Shown here one piece after another: positions 56,555 through 64,000 of a DNA stretch of 64,000 bases. The position numbers and the translations under genes were made by a program. Each line of letters starts with the position of its first letter. The stretch's first letter is position 1. The notes below the pieces were generated by a model. It saw nothing but the letters and a program-made list of their open reading frames with translations. It was not told the origin of the DNA and did no database searches. This DNA is from Alteraurantiacibacter buctensis. Lineage in GTDB: Bacteria > Pseudomonadota > Alphaproteobacteria > Sphingomonadales > Sphingomonadaceae. The stretch spans positions 1-64,000 of the forward strand of contig NZ_WTYV01000001.1 of assembly GCF_009827655.1 (NCBI RefSeq). The letters are read 5' to 3'.

Positions 56555-57007
56555 GCGCAGCAGGTCCACCTTGCTGGCCACCCGCAGCAGCAGGTCATCC
56601 AGCAGCTCACGCTCCTTCGGTTGCAAGTCGGCCAGGATGGCGCGGAAATAGTCCACCCGCGCGTCGCGCGTGCGGCGATAGAGCGCCAGCCCTTCCTCGG
56701 TCAGTTCCAGCAGCAGGCGCTTGCGGTTGTCGTCATCCTGCTCGCGCAGCAGCAGTCCGGCAGACGAGAGGCGGGCAACGGCGCGGCTCACCTCGGCCCG
56801 GTCGATATCGAAGGCGGTGCAGATATCCGCCGCGCTGGCCCGCGCCTTGGTGCCGACATAGACCAGCACCCGCCACTCGGCCAGCGTCAGCCCCGCCGAT
56901 TCCGACAGGTGGCGGGCGGATTCGCGGTCGATCATCCGCGCCAGCAGTTGCAGCCGGTGCGGCAGGTGATGTTCGCCAAACAGGGTCCAGGTGGGTGGAA
57001 GCGCCAT
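56546..57007 (-). CDS. MarR-family regulator of the catabolic set
   Basis: This 153-aa winged-helix protein has HRLQLLARMIDRES (dimer helix), LTLAEWRVLVYV, ASAADICTAFDIDRAEVSRAVARL (recognition helix) and a wing with DDDNRKRLLL. ATG 57007 (GAGGAT upstream) is favoured over the TTG at 57055, which would abut the operator. The palindrome GTTGA-N4-TCAAC occurs in front of the divergent DUF3237 gene, the SnoaL-like gene and the TonB receptor, so this protein probably controls all three promoters. Confidence 0.88.
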   Translation of the reverse strand: MALPPTWTLFGEHHLPHRLQLLARMIDRESARHLSESAGLTLAEWRVLVYVGTKARASAADICTAFDIDRAEVSRAVARLSSAGLLLREQDDDNRKRLLLELTEEGLALYRRTRDARVDYFRAILADLQPKERELLDDLLLRVASKVDLLRQG

Positions 57008-57055
57008 ATCCTCGGCCCCTGCTTTAGAAAGCAAGCCGGACAAGGTCAAATTCAA

Positions 57056-57069
57056 GTTGACTTATCAAC
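57056..57069. promoter_or_regulatory. MarR operator copy 1
   Basis: GTTGA-CTTA-TCAAC is a perfect palindrome in the short gap between the MarR gene and the DUF3237 gene, close to both starts. It is the first of three copies in the window. Confidence 0.65.
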
Positions 57070-57073
57070 ACGA

Positions 57074-57574
57074 ATGGCCTTGCTTGCGGGGATGACCAGT
57101 CCGCACCCCTTCCAGCCCGCGCTGGAATTCGCCTTCACTATCTCGATCACGCTCAGCAAGCCCTATTGGGTGAAGCCCCCGGCGCGCGGCGACATGCGGG
57201 CGGCGATCTATGCGGCGGAAGGCGTGGTGGAAGGCCCGCTATTGAACGGCCGGGTGGTGCCCATGTCGGGCGGCGACTTTCCGCTGACCCGCCCCAACGG
57301 GGTGATCGATTTCGATGCCCGCTACCTGCTGGAAGCGGACGACGGCGCAGTGATCTTCATGGAGAACCGCGGCTACCGCTGGGCGAAGAGCCCGGAAATC
57401 GCCGCCATGATGAGCCGCAACGAGGCGGTGGACCACGATGCCTACTACATGCGCGTGACGCCCAAGTTCGACGTGCCCGAGGGCCCGCATGACTGGATGA
57501 GCCGCCACGTCTTCGTGGGCGTGGCCGAGAAGATCCCGGGGGCCAACCGTATCCATTATTTCGTGGTCCGCTGA
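57074..57574 (+). CDS. DUF3237-family protein
   Basis: The 166-aa protein matches DUF3237: RAAIYAAEGVVEGPLLNGRVVPMSGGDFPLTR in outline, then FDARYLLEADDGAVIFMENRGYR and TPKFDVPEGPHDWMSRHVFVG. The family is beta-barrel shaped, of unknown reaction, and often co-encoded with hydrolases and oxygenases for xenobiotics. Its stop is one base from the CocE-type hydrolase start. ATG 57074 directly follows the operator; ATG 57092 is an alternative. Confidence 0.82.
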   Translation: MALLAGMTSPHPFQPALEFAFTISITLSKPYWVKPPARGDMRAAIYAAEGVVEGPLLNGRVVPMSGGDFPLTRPNGVIDFDARYLLEADDGAVIFMENRGYRWAKSPEIAAMMSRNEAVDHDAYYMRVTPKFDVPEGPHDWMSRHVFVGVAEKIPGANRIHYFVVR

Positions 57575-57575
57575 C

Positions 57576-59228
57576 ATGGTGTCGGATCGGCCTATCACCC
57601 GCCCCGGCGTCGATCCCTACAGCGCCACCCACAAGCCCCCGCTGCCGGGCACCGACTATGCCACGTGGACCGACCGCGGCCTGACGATCGAGCGCAATTG
57701 CGTGATCCCGCTGCGTGACGGCACGCAGATCTACGGCGATATCTACCGGCCCGAAGGGGCCACCTACGGGGTGCCGCTGCTGCTGGCCTGGGGCCCCTAT
57801 GGCAAGCACGCCCTGTCCAACAACGTGTTCTGGCCCAGGTCTGGCGTAAACCCGGAATGGCTGAGCGACCTGACCGCGTTCGAGGCGCCCGATCCGCTGT
57901 TCTGGGCCAGACTGGGCGTGGGCGTGGCCGTGGTCGATCCGCGCGGGGCCTGGCTGTCCGAAGGCGATTTCCACCACAACGGCGCGCAGGAAGCCGATGA
58001 CTGCGCCGACACCATCGAGTGGCTGGCTGCCCGCCCGTGGAGCAACGGGCGCGTGGGGATGACCGGCGTGTCCTACCTCGCCTGCATCCAGTATCTCGTC
58101 GCCCCGCTGAAGCCGCCGGCGCTGGCTGCGCTCAACCCGTGGGAAGCCTTCTCGGACTGGTATCGCGAGTTCGCCTATCACGGCGGCATCCTGGAGACGG
58201 GCTTCCTGCCGCGCGCGTCGGACAATATCCGTTTCTCGCTGAACCGCACCGAGGATACCTGGGAGAACGCGAAAGCCCACCCGCTGATGGACGGGTTCTG
58301 GCACAGCAAGGAAGTGGACCTGGAAGCAATCACCCAGCCTGCCTATGTCGTGGCCGGCTGGGCCGACCAGGGCCTGCACCTGCGCGGCACGATCGAGGCC
58401 TGGCGGCGCATGGGCAGCCGCCAGAAGTGGCTCGATGTCCACGGGCAGAAGAAGTGGGCCAACTATTACCATCCTGCCAGCCGCGTGCGGCAGGCGGCCT
58501 TCTTCGAACATTTCCTGTTCGACAAGCCGACCGCAATTTCTGCCTGGCCGCCGGTGCGGATCGAGGTGCGCGAGGCGCATGGCGTGGCCAGCGAGCGGGC
58601 GGAAAGCGCCTTTCCCCCCGCCCGCGCGGTGCTCACCAGCCTGCCGCTGGGGGCCGATGGGACGCTGGGGACGGGGGTGGCGGGCGAGGTGCGCTATCAC
58701 GCCCGCGAGGGGCAGGCGACCTTCGACCATACCTTTGCCGAGGATACCGAGATCACCGGCCACGTGGCCCTGAAGCTGTGGGTGGAGGCCGAGGGCGCGG
58801 ACGACATGGACCTGTTTGTGGCCCTGCAGAAGCTGGATGCCGCGGGCCAGCCAGTGGGCATGACCTTCTATGCCTTCTACGAGAATGGCCCGGTGGCGCT
58901 GGGCTGGCTGCGTGCCAGCCACCGCGCGCTGGACCCGGCAAAGTCGCGCCCCGACCGGCCGTGGCACAGCCACGAGCGCGAGGACCGGCTGCAACCGGGC
59001 GAGTGCGTGCCGGTGGAGATCGAGCTGTGGCCCAGCTCCACCCTGTTCCGCGCCGGCGAAACGCTGCGGCTGGTAGTTGCGGGACACGATATCTATCCGC
59101 GCGAACCCGGCCCGCCGCTGCCCTTTGCCGAACACCAAGAGACGCGCAACGCCGGCACCCACGTGCTGCGGATGGGCGGGACGTACGACAGCGAACTGCG
59201 CGTGCCGGTCATTCCGCCTGCGGCTTGA
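57576..59228 (+). CDS. CocE/NonD-family alpha/beta hydrolase
   Basis: The 550-aa protein has the CocE plan: an alpha/beta hydrolase (DGTQIYGDIYRPEG at about 48-61; nucleophile Ser166 in GMTGVSYLA; GWADQG with the acid; HGQKKW region with the His) plus a C-terminal jelly-roll of about 190 residues (VEIELWPSSTLFRAGETLRLVVAGHD). Relatives hydrolyse cocaine esters, X-Pro peptides or similar esters and amides. It follows the DUF3237 gene by one base, within the MarR-controlled set. The 3' end overlaps the MFS gene on the opposite strand by 20 bases. Confidence 0.9.
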   Translation: MVSDRPITRPGVDPYSATHKPPLPGTDYATWTDRGLTIERNCVIPLRDGTQIYGDIYRPEGATYGVPLLLAWGPYGKHALSNNVFWPRSGVNPEWLSDLTAFEAPDPLFWARLGVGVAVVDPRGAWLSEGDFHHNGAQEADDCADTIEWLAARPWSNGRVGMTGVSYLACIQYLVAPLKPPALAALNPWEAFSDWYREFAYHGGILETGFLPRASDNIRFSLNRTEDTWENAKAHPLMDGFWHSKEVDLEAITQPAYVVAGWADQGLHLRGTIEAWRRMGSRQKWLDVHGQKKWANYYHPASRVRQAAFFEHFLFDKPTAISAWPPVRIEVREAHGVASERAESAFPPARAVLTSLPLGADGTLGTGVAGEVRYHAREGQATFDHTFAEDTEITGHVALKLWVEAEGADDMDLFVALQKLDAAGQPVGMTFYAFYENGPVALGWLRASHRALDPAKSRPDRPWHSHEREDRLQPGECVPVEIELWPSSTLFRAGETLRLVVAGHDIYPREPGPPLPFAEHQETRNAGTHVLRMGGTYDSELRVPVIPPAA

Positions 59229-60576
59229 GGCCGCGCGCGGCCATCAGGAAGCAGGCGGCGGAAACAAACAGCATGCTCACCGCCACGGCCAGCGCCATTT
59301 GCAGCCCTTGCGCCGAGGCGGCAGCGCAGGCGGCCACGATGTCCGGCGCGGCTCCCTCCACCGCCAGCCCCTTGGGGCAATCGACGGGGAACGCCCCGGC
59401 ATAGGCTCGGGTAGCCATGGCATCGCTCAGGCCGCCCACGAACACCGGCCCCAGCCCCGATCCGATCAGGGTGAACAGCAGGGTATACAGCGCAATGCCG
59501 GTGGCCCGCATCCGCGCGGGCAGCAGGTTCTGGATCATGCCGGACGTCGGGCCGTAGAACACCAGCAGCATGGCCCCGCCCACCAGCAGGGTGGCGATGG
59601 CCACCGGCAGGGGCGGAACCGAGAAGGCGAACCAGTAGATCGGCGGGGCCAGTGACAGGCCGATGGCCGCGCCCCAGGCCGGCCAGCGCGGATCCTTGCC
59701 GGCCAGCCTGTCGGTGCCGAAACTGCCCAGCAGAAGCCCGGTGGCAAGCCCCACGCCGGAGACGGTGCCGAACAGCGCACCCGCCTCGCCCACGGCCAGG
59801 CCATAGCTGCGTGCCAGGAACACGGCCAGGAAGTTGGACACCGAAGTCATCCCGAACCCGGCGATGGCCCCTCCCGCAATGACCCACATCAGGGTGGGCT
59901 GGCCCGCCACGGTGCGGAAGAACTCACCCAGCGATGGCGCCGTTGACTGGCTGGCTGCGCCAGCGTCCTGCTGGCCCCGCTCGGGCTCCGGCGTCAGCCA
60001 CAGCAGCAGGGCAGCCACCACGAAACCGGGCACGGCAAAGGCCAGGAAGGCGGTGCGCCAGTCATAGGCGGCGGCCACCAACCCGGCGATGGTGGAGCCG
60101 AAAAAGGCCCCCGCCGGACTGCCCAGTTGCACCACGGCCATGGTCGAAGCGCGGCGCGTGCGCACCGACACGTCGGCCACCAGCGATGCCGCCGCCGGAG
60201 TGAAACCGGCCAGCCCCAGCCCCAGCCCCAGCCGGGCCGCGGCCAGTTGCATGAAGCCGGTGGCCAGCCCCGTGGCCGCCGTGGCCAGCGACCACAACAC
60301 CAGCGCCCCGGCGATCAGCCGCGTGCGGCGCATGCGTTCCGCCAGCATACCGATAGGCAGGCCGGCAATGGCATAGAGCAGGGCGAACATCAGGCCCTGC
60401 AACAGGCCCAGTTCCAGATCGCTCAGCCGCAGGTCCACCTTGATGGTCTGGGCCAGAACCGAGAACACCGACCGGTCGGCAAAGTTGAGGATCGATGCGG
60501 CCAGCAGCACCAGCACCAGCCGGGTGCGCCCGGCGCGCCTTCCGGGCTGCCCTTCCACCGCATAGTCCGCCGCCAT
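59209..60576 (-). CDS. MFS permease of the catabolic set
   Basis: The 455-aa protein has twelve helices and MFS motifs (DRSVFSVLAQTIKVDL in helix 1; RMRRTRLIAGALVLWSL in the 2-3 loop). This subgroup (Spinster/ACS-like) often takes up organic acids or exports products. ATG 60576 has GGGAGAAGG and shares one base with the stop of the SnoaL-like gene, so both are in one transcript driven from the operator at 61025. Confidence 0.9.
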   Translation of the reverse strand: MAADYAVEGQPGRRAGRTRLVLVLLAASILNFADRSVFSVLAQTIKVDLRLSDLELGLLQGLMFALLYAIAGLPIGMLAERMRRTRLIAGALVLWSLATAATGLATGFMQLAAARLGLGLGLAGFTPAAASLVADVSVRTRRASTMAVVQLGSPAGAFFGSTIAGLVAAAYDWRTAFLAFAVPGFVVAALLLWLTPEPERGQQDAGAASQSTAPSLGEFFRTVAGQPTLMWVIAGGAIAGFGMTSVSNFLAVFLARSYGLAVGEAGALFGTVSGVGLATGLLLGSFGTDRLAGKDPRWPAWGAAIGLSLAPPIYWFAFSVPPLPVAIATLLVGGAMLLVFYGPTSGMIQNLLPARMRATGIALYTLLFTLIGSGLGPVFVGGLSDAMATRAYAGAFPVDCPKGLAVEGAAPDIVAACAAASAQGLQMALAVAVSMLFVSAACFLMAARGLKPQAE

Positions 60577-60983
60577 CAGCCTTCTCCCCGGCGAACCACG
60601 GTGCGTTCCAGCGAGGTGGCGTTGATGCGTTTGAACAGCCCGCGTTCGATTTCGTACAGGGCCATCGAGCGCAGGTGGAAGCGGTCGCCCCGGTCCAGCA
60701 CCACGCTGCCCACGGTGACCCCGTCTGCCAGCGCCTCGAAGGTGGATCGCAGCGCGGCGGCGATGCAGTTTTCGCCCTCCACCACCCCTTCCACCACCAG
60801 CTCGCGCGCCACCTGGCCACGCAAGCCGGCATAGAACCGCGTGATCGCCTCCGGCCCCGCCAGTTCCTGCCCCGCGCCGTTCACCAGCACCACGTCCGGC
60901 GCATAGCACGCGGCATAGCCGGCGGTGTCCCCGGCGTTGAAGGCGGCGATATAGCGTTCCAGCATGGCGGCGTGTTCGCCCAT
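60576..60983 (-). CDS. SnoaL/NTF2-like small enzyme
   Basis: This 135-aa protein of the NTF2 fold has ERYIAAFNAGDTAGYAACYAPDVVLVNGAGQELAGPEAI, then a beta-sheet core. Members act as isomerases, cyclases or hydrolases on small hydrophobic compounds. ATG 60983 has GGGGAGAGGG; the longer frame to 61118 lacks this. It is the first gene after MarR operator copy 2 and is followed directly by the MFS gene. Confidence 0.82.
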   Translation of the reverse strand: MGEHAAMLERYIAAFNAGDTAGYAACYAPDVVLVNGAGQELAGPEAITRFYAGLRGQVARELVVEGVVEGENCIAAALRSTFEALADGVTVGSVVLDRGDRFHLRSMALYEIERGLFKRINATSLERTVVRRGEG

Positions 60984-61024
60984 GGCCCTCTCCCCGGCAG
61001 CACCATCGCAGCATGGCGTTTTTT

Positions 61025-61038
61025 GTTGAGCGATCAAC
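61025..61038. promoter_or_regulatory. MarR operator copy 2
   Basis: GTTGA-GCGA-TCAAC, a perfect palindrome 42 bases upstream of the SnoaL-like gene start. It has the same half-sites as the copy beside the MarR gene. Confidence 0.65.
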
Positions 61039-61119
61039 TTATTTCGCTTGCCATAGAGAGGCGGGTGCGCTCTTCCGGCAACAGGTAAAACACTATCGAC
61101 CCGATGGTTTACTGCCAAG

Positions 61120-61133
61120 GTTGATTAGTCAAC
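61120..61133. promoter_or_regulatory. MarR operator copy 3
   Basis: GTTGA-TTAG-TCAAC, a perfect palindrome 77 bases upstream of the TonB-receptor start. A half-site (TTGACT) recurs at about 61148. Confidence 0.65.
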
Positions 61134-61209
61134 ACAGACTTCTTATTGACTTCTGCAAGTGCCCCACCCCCCAAAACCAGGGGCAGCTTGCCAATCAAGG
61201 GAGATGGTC

Positions 61210-63651
61210 ATGTTGAAGCCCGCCGCCTATCGTTTCCACGCGTCTGCACTGGCGCTTGCCGCCGTGCTGGGCAGCGCCGCACCGGCCATGGCGCAGGATT
61301 CGGCGGATGCCGCTGCCAGCGACAATTCGGACGAGATCGTGGTCACCGCGCAGTTCCGTTCGCAGCGGCTGCAGGACGTGCCGATCGCCATCACCGCCGT
61401 CACCGGCGAGATGATGGAGCAGCGCGGCCAGACCAACCTGGCCGATATCGGCAACAATGCCCCCAACGTGACCCTGCGGCAGAGCGCGGCCAGCTTCGGC
61501 CCCGCCGTCTCGGCCTATATCCGCGGCGTCGGCCAGCGCGATACCAACTTCGCGCTGGAGCCGGGCGTGGGCCTGTATATCGACGATGTGTACCTGCCCA
61601 CGATGCACGGTTCGCTGCTGAACCTGGTGGACCTGGACCGGGTGGAAATCCTGCGCGGGCCGCAGGGCACGCTGGCCGGGCAGAACTCCATCGGCGGCGC
61701 GATCAAGCTCTATTCGCGCAAGCCCGATGGCTCGGGCGAAGGCTACCTGTCGGCCACCTATGGCAGCTTCAACCGCCTGGAAGTGCGCGGCGCGGCCGAT
61801 TTCACCCTGGTGGATGACCGGCTGTTTGCCCGCGTCACCGGCGCCGGCGTGTCGCGCGATGGCTATGTCACCCGTTACGACTATCGCTGCACTCACCCCA
61901 CCAGCACCGTGCCCAGCACGGTCACCGGCAACGATTGCAAGCTGGGCACCGAAGGCGGCAAGGAATACCTGGCCGGCCGCCTGGCGCTGCGCTGGCTGGC
62001 CAGCGACGATATCACGGTGGACGTGGCGGGCGACGTGACGCGCGACGGCAGCGAGGTGGCCCCGTCCACCCTGCTCTATGTCGGCCGCGCCGCTGCGCCG
62101 GGCCAGATGCTCACCGGCGTCGCCACCCCGGCGGCGGCAGCCTATGTGCTGAACGGCAATATCTACGGCGGCCCCACCGGTTCGCCCTTCGTATCCTATT
62201 CTCCGTTCGGCAACTTCGCGCAGGATACCTTCAGCAACAGCCCCTACATCAACTACGAGAACTACACCGACACCGCCCCGCGCGATGGCTCGGCCGCCTG
62301 GCAGGCGCCGCTGAAGAGTGCGCTCAACACCTGGGGTATTTCAGCCACCGTGCAGGCCGACCTGACGCCGGACCTGCGCCTGACCTCGATCAGCGCATAC
62401 CGCGAGTTCGACGGGATCTACGGCACGGGCGACGGCTCGCCCTTCAACCCCTCGCTGCAGGCCAACCAGGTGTTCAACTGGCAGGTCAGCCAGGAAGTGC
62501 GCCTGTCGGCCGCGCTGGGTGATCTGGCCAACCTCACCGTGGGCGGGTTCTACTTCAAGAAGAAGAGCCGCTACGATGCGCGCATCACCCTCACCACGCT
62601 CTACTTCCTGGAAGAGGACATCATCCCCGCCACCAACACGGCTGCCTTTGCCAACCTGGAAATCTATCCGGTTGAAGACCTGACGGTGCTGGCGGGCATC
62701 CGCTATTCGGACCAGAAGAAGAGCTTCGAGTACGGCCGTTTCGGCGTGCCGGGGTCCAACACCGGCGGTGCGGTGCCCCCGGCGCTGGCCCCGCTCAACG
62801 GGCTGGTCGGCACCTTCTCGGGTGACCGGGTGGACTATCGCTTGGGCGCGCAATACCGCTTCTCGGACGAGATCATGGCCTATGCCCAGTGGTCCACCGG
62901 CTTCCGCGGCGGCGGCATCAACCCGCGGCCGTTCTTCCCGCAGCAGGCCCTGCCGCACGATCCCGAAACGCTGGAAGCCTACGAGATCGGCTTCAAGACC
63001 GACCTGTTCGACCGCACCCTGCGGTTCAACAACTCGGCCTTCATCAACAAGTACCAGGACATCCTGGTCAACGTGTCCAACTGCCCGCTGACCGGGGCCC
63101 CCGCCGCCCCCTGCGCGCTGCCGCTGAACGCCGGCAACGCCACGATCAAGGGCTTCGAAAGCGAGCTGTCGTGGAATCCCATCGAGGGCCTGCAGTTCGA
63201 TGCCTCGCTGGCCTACCTGACCTTCAAGTACACCAGCATCAGCGCCGCCGCCGCCAATTCCGGCATCGGCCTGGAAGACAGGGGCCAATACATCAGCCCC
63301 TGGCAGTACAGCTTCTCGGCCAGCTACGAGGCGGACCTGGGCAGCAGCGGCACGCTGACCCCGCGGATCGACGTGAGCCACATCGATTCGTTCAACCGCA
63401 ATTCGAACAACGTCGATGCGGCCACCGGGGGTGAGGACATCTTCGGCCAGGTGCCCGGCTACACGCTGGTCAACACCCGCGTGACCTATGCCACCGAGGA
63501 TCGCGACTGGGAGCTGGCGCTGGAAGTGCGCAACCTGACCGACAAGCTCTACTGGACCGACTTCTTCGACAACCGGGGGTCCACCAACGGGGTGCAGGCC
63601 ACCCCCGCCGAACCGCGCACCTGGGCGGTATCCGTGAAGCGCCGCTTCTGA
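61210..63651 (+). CDS. TonB-dependent outer-membrane receptor
   Basis: The 813-aa receptor has a signal peptide (about 1-32, AMAQ), a TonB box-like DEIVVTAQ, a plug domain (QDVPIAITAVTGEMMEQRG; RVEILRGPQGTLAGQNSIGGAIKL) and a 22-strand barrel that closes with an aromatic final residue (RRF). Sphingomonads use such receptors to import aromatics or glycans, not only siderophores. Placed in the MarR set with a CocE hydrolase and an MFS permease, it probably brings in that pathway's substrate. ATG 61210 has AGGGAG upstream. Confidence 0.92.
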   Translation: MLKPAAYRFHASALALAAVLGSAAPAMAQDSADAAASDNSDEIVVTAQFRSQRLQDVPIAITAVTGEMMEQRGQTNLADIGNNAPNVTLRQSAASFGPAVSAYIRGVGQRDTNFALEPGVGLYIDDVYLPTMHGSLLNLVDLDRVEILRGPQGTLAGQNSIGGAIKLYSRKPDGSGEGYLSATYGSFNRLEVRGAADFTLVDDRLFARVTGAGVSRDGYVTRYDYRCTHPTSTVPSTVTGNDCKLGTEGGKEYLAGRLALRWLASDDITVDVAGDVTRDGSEVAPSTLLYVGRAAAPGQMLTGVATPAAAAYVLNGNIYGGPTGSPFVSYSPFGNFAQDTFSNSPYINYENYTDTAPRDGSAAWQAPLKSALNTWGISATVQADLTPDLRLTSISAYREFDGIYGTGDGSPFNPSLQANQVFNWQVSQEVRLSAALGDLANLTVGGFYFKKKSRYDARITLTTLYFLEEDIIPATNTAAFANLEIYPVEDLTVLAGIRYSDQKKSFEYGRFGVPGSNTGGAVPPALAPLNGLVGTFSGDRVDYRLGAQYRFSDEIMAYAQWSTGFRGGGINPRPFFPQQALPHDPETLEAYEIGFKTDLFDRTLRFNNSAFINKYQDILVNVSNCPLTGAPAAPCALPLNAGNATIKGFESELSWNPIEGLQFDASLAYLTFKYTSISAAAANSGIGLEDRGQYISPWQYSFSASYEADLGSSGTLTPRIDVSHIDSFNRNSNNVDAATGGEDIFGQVPGYTLVNTRVTYATEDRDWELALEVRNLTDKLYWTDFFDNRGSTNGVQATPAEPRTWAVSVKRRF

Positions 63652-63668
63652 CGGATCGTCCACCTTCT

Positions 63669-63704
63669 GAGGCCCGCAGCGTCCCCAACCACGCTGCGGG
63701 CCTC
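63669..63704 (+). terminator. Rho-independent terminator after TonB receptor
   Basis: GAGGCCCGCAGCGT (63669-63682) pairs perfectly over 14 bases with ACGCTGCGGGCCTC (63691-63704) around an eight-base loop, followed by ACCTTTTC. It lies 17 bases after the receptor stop and separates that gene from the TPP enzyme. Confidence 0.85.
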
Positions 63705-63778
63705 ACCTTTTCTGCGACCGATTTTGCGAACGGCAAACAGCGTTGCGCCGCTCGCTCCTACGACCTAGGCAGGGGCCC

Positions 63779-64000
63779 ATGAAGACAAGCGAAGCGATTG
63801 CGGACGTGCTGGTCCGCGAGGGGATTGAGGTCATCTTCGGCTATCCGCGCAATGCGGTGCTGGAAACGGCAGCCGCGCGCGGCATCCGCACTATCATCGT
63901 GCGCCAGGAACGCACCGGCCTGCACATGGCCGATGCCCTGTCCCGCCTGTCACGCGGCAAGCGCATGGGCGTGTTCGCCATGCAGCACGGCCCCGGCACC
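63779..64000 (+). CDS. TPP-dependent acetolactate-synthase-like enzyme (partial)
   Basis: Only the first 74 residues lie in the window. They begin MKTSEAIADVLVREGIEVIFGYP and hold the catalytic glutamate of TPP enzymes (RQERTGLHMADALSR). This is the N-terminal PYR domain of the acetolactate synthase / benzoylformate decarboxylase family; the full enzyme is normally about 550 aa. Its C-C lyase activity could serve the neighbouring catabolic set. The strong terminator just ahead means it has its own promoter. Confidence 0.8.
   Translation, partial: MKTSEAIADVLVREGIEVIFGYPRNAVLETAAARGIRTIIVRQERTGLHMADALSRLSRGKRMGVFAMQHGPGT

Noticed and set aside
57357-59162. 601-aa minus-strand frame opposite the CocE-type gene
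   Set aside because: No motif; composition is that of the reverse complement of a GC-rich alpha/beta hydrolase gene.
62341-63663. 440-aa minus-strand frame opposite the TonB receptor
   Set aside because: Antisense to barrel strands with intact pattern; no start signal, and the terminator for the plus strand lies just outside.
1-64000. CRISPR array
   Set aside because: No set of regularly spaced 24-40 base repeats was seen; the repeated short motifs are operators or leader motifs.

Overview
The window reads as chromosome (or a large replicon) of an alphaproteobacterium of the order Sphingomonadales (Novosphingobium/Sphingobium-like). The basis is high GC, a DUF6961-type small protein, an ArdC/ParB/strawberry-notch/Toprim block typical of sphingomonad mobile elements, a LinR/NodD-type LysR regulator, a sphingomonad-style TonB-dependent receptor, and VanA-like Rieske oxygenases paired with extradiol and fumarylacetoacetase-family enzymes. 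No rRNA, tRNA gene or CRISPR array was seen.

Region 1 (1-7.4 kb) is a defence island. A divergent XRE repressor/ImmA-like peptidase pair (CapH/CapP type) faces an E2-only (type II short) CBASS operon: CD-NTase, E2-like protein and CapV patatin phospholipase. An AbiEi/AbiEii type IV toxin-antitoxin operon follows, with two identical-geometry inverted repeats in front. The island ends in a recombination scar where an AbiE-linked gene collides with the remnant of an outer-membrane efflux lipoprotein gene.

Region 2 (7.4-12.3 kb) holds EmrAB multidrug efflux, a divergent MarR regulator and a UbiB/AarF-type kinase. Region 3 (12.5-31 kb) is the wreck of an integrative or conjugative element: integrase fragments, a DUF2493 gene, ArdC, ParB, HigBA, an orphan excisionase-type regulator, a 1412-aa methylase/strawberry-notch helicase, a Toprim primase and a lytic transglycosylase. 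A metal module (ArsR / FTR1 with cytochrome c domain / ACR3-like efflux) appears to be inserted into one element gene, whose two halves lie about 3.6 kb apart. A P4-type integrase is cut by an IS6-family element that itself abuts an older IS6 remnant.

Region 4 (31-43.5 kb) is signalling. A tightly overlapped seven-gene operon encodes a hybrid CHASE3 kinase, a receiver, an Hpt protein, a second receiver, a YaiO-like barrel, a HEAT-repeat membrane protein and a processive glycosyltransferase. It looks like a phosphorelay-controlled envelope glycan system. A MASE1-PAS-GGDEF cyclase, an HWE kinase, a BLUF photoreceptor and an EAL remnant follow. Region 5 (43.7-47.6 kb) has an ECF sigma/anti-sigma pair, a divergent subtilase and secreted proteins.

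Region 6 (47.7-64 kb) is catabolic. A LysR-controlled operon (VOC dioxygenase, FAH, two Rieske oxygenases, truncated MFS) is followed by an SLC13 permease and a response regulator. Last comes a MarR-controlled set (DUF3237, CocE-type hydrolase, MFS, SnoaL-like protein, TonB receptor), tied together by three copies of GTTGA-N4-TCAAC. A TPP-dependent enzyme runs off the right edge. Functions are family assignments made by reading the translations; substrates of the two catabolic sets are not determined.
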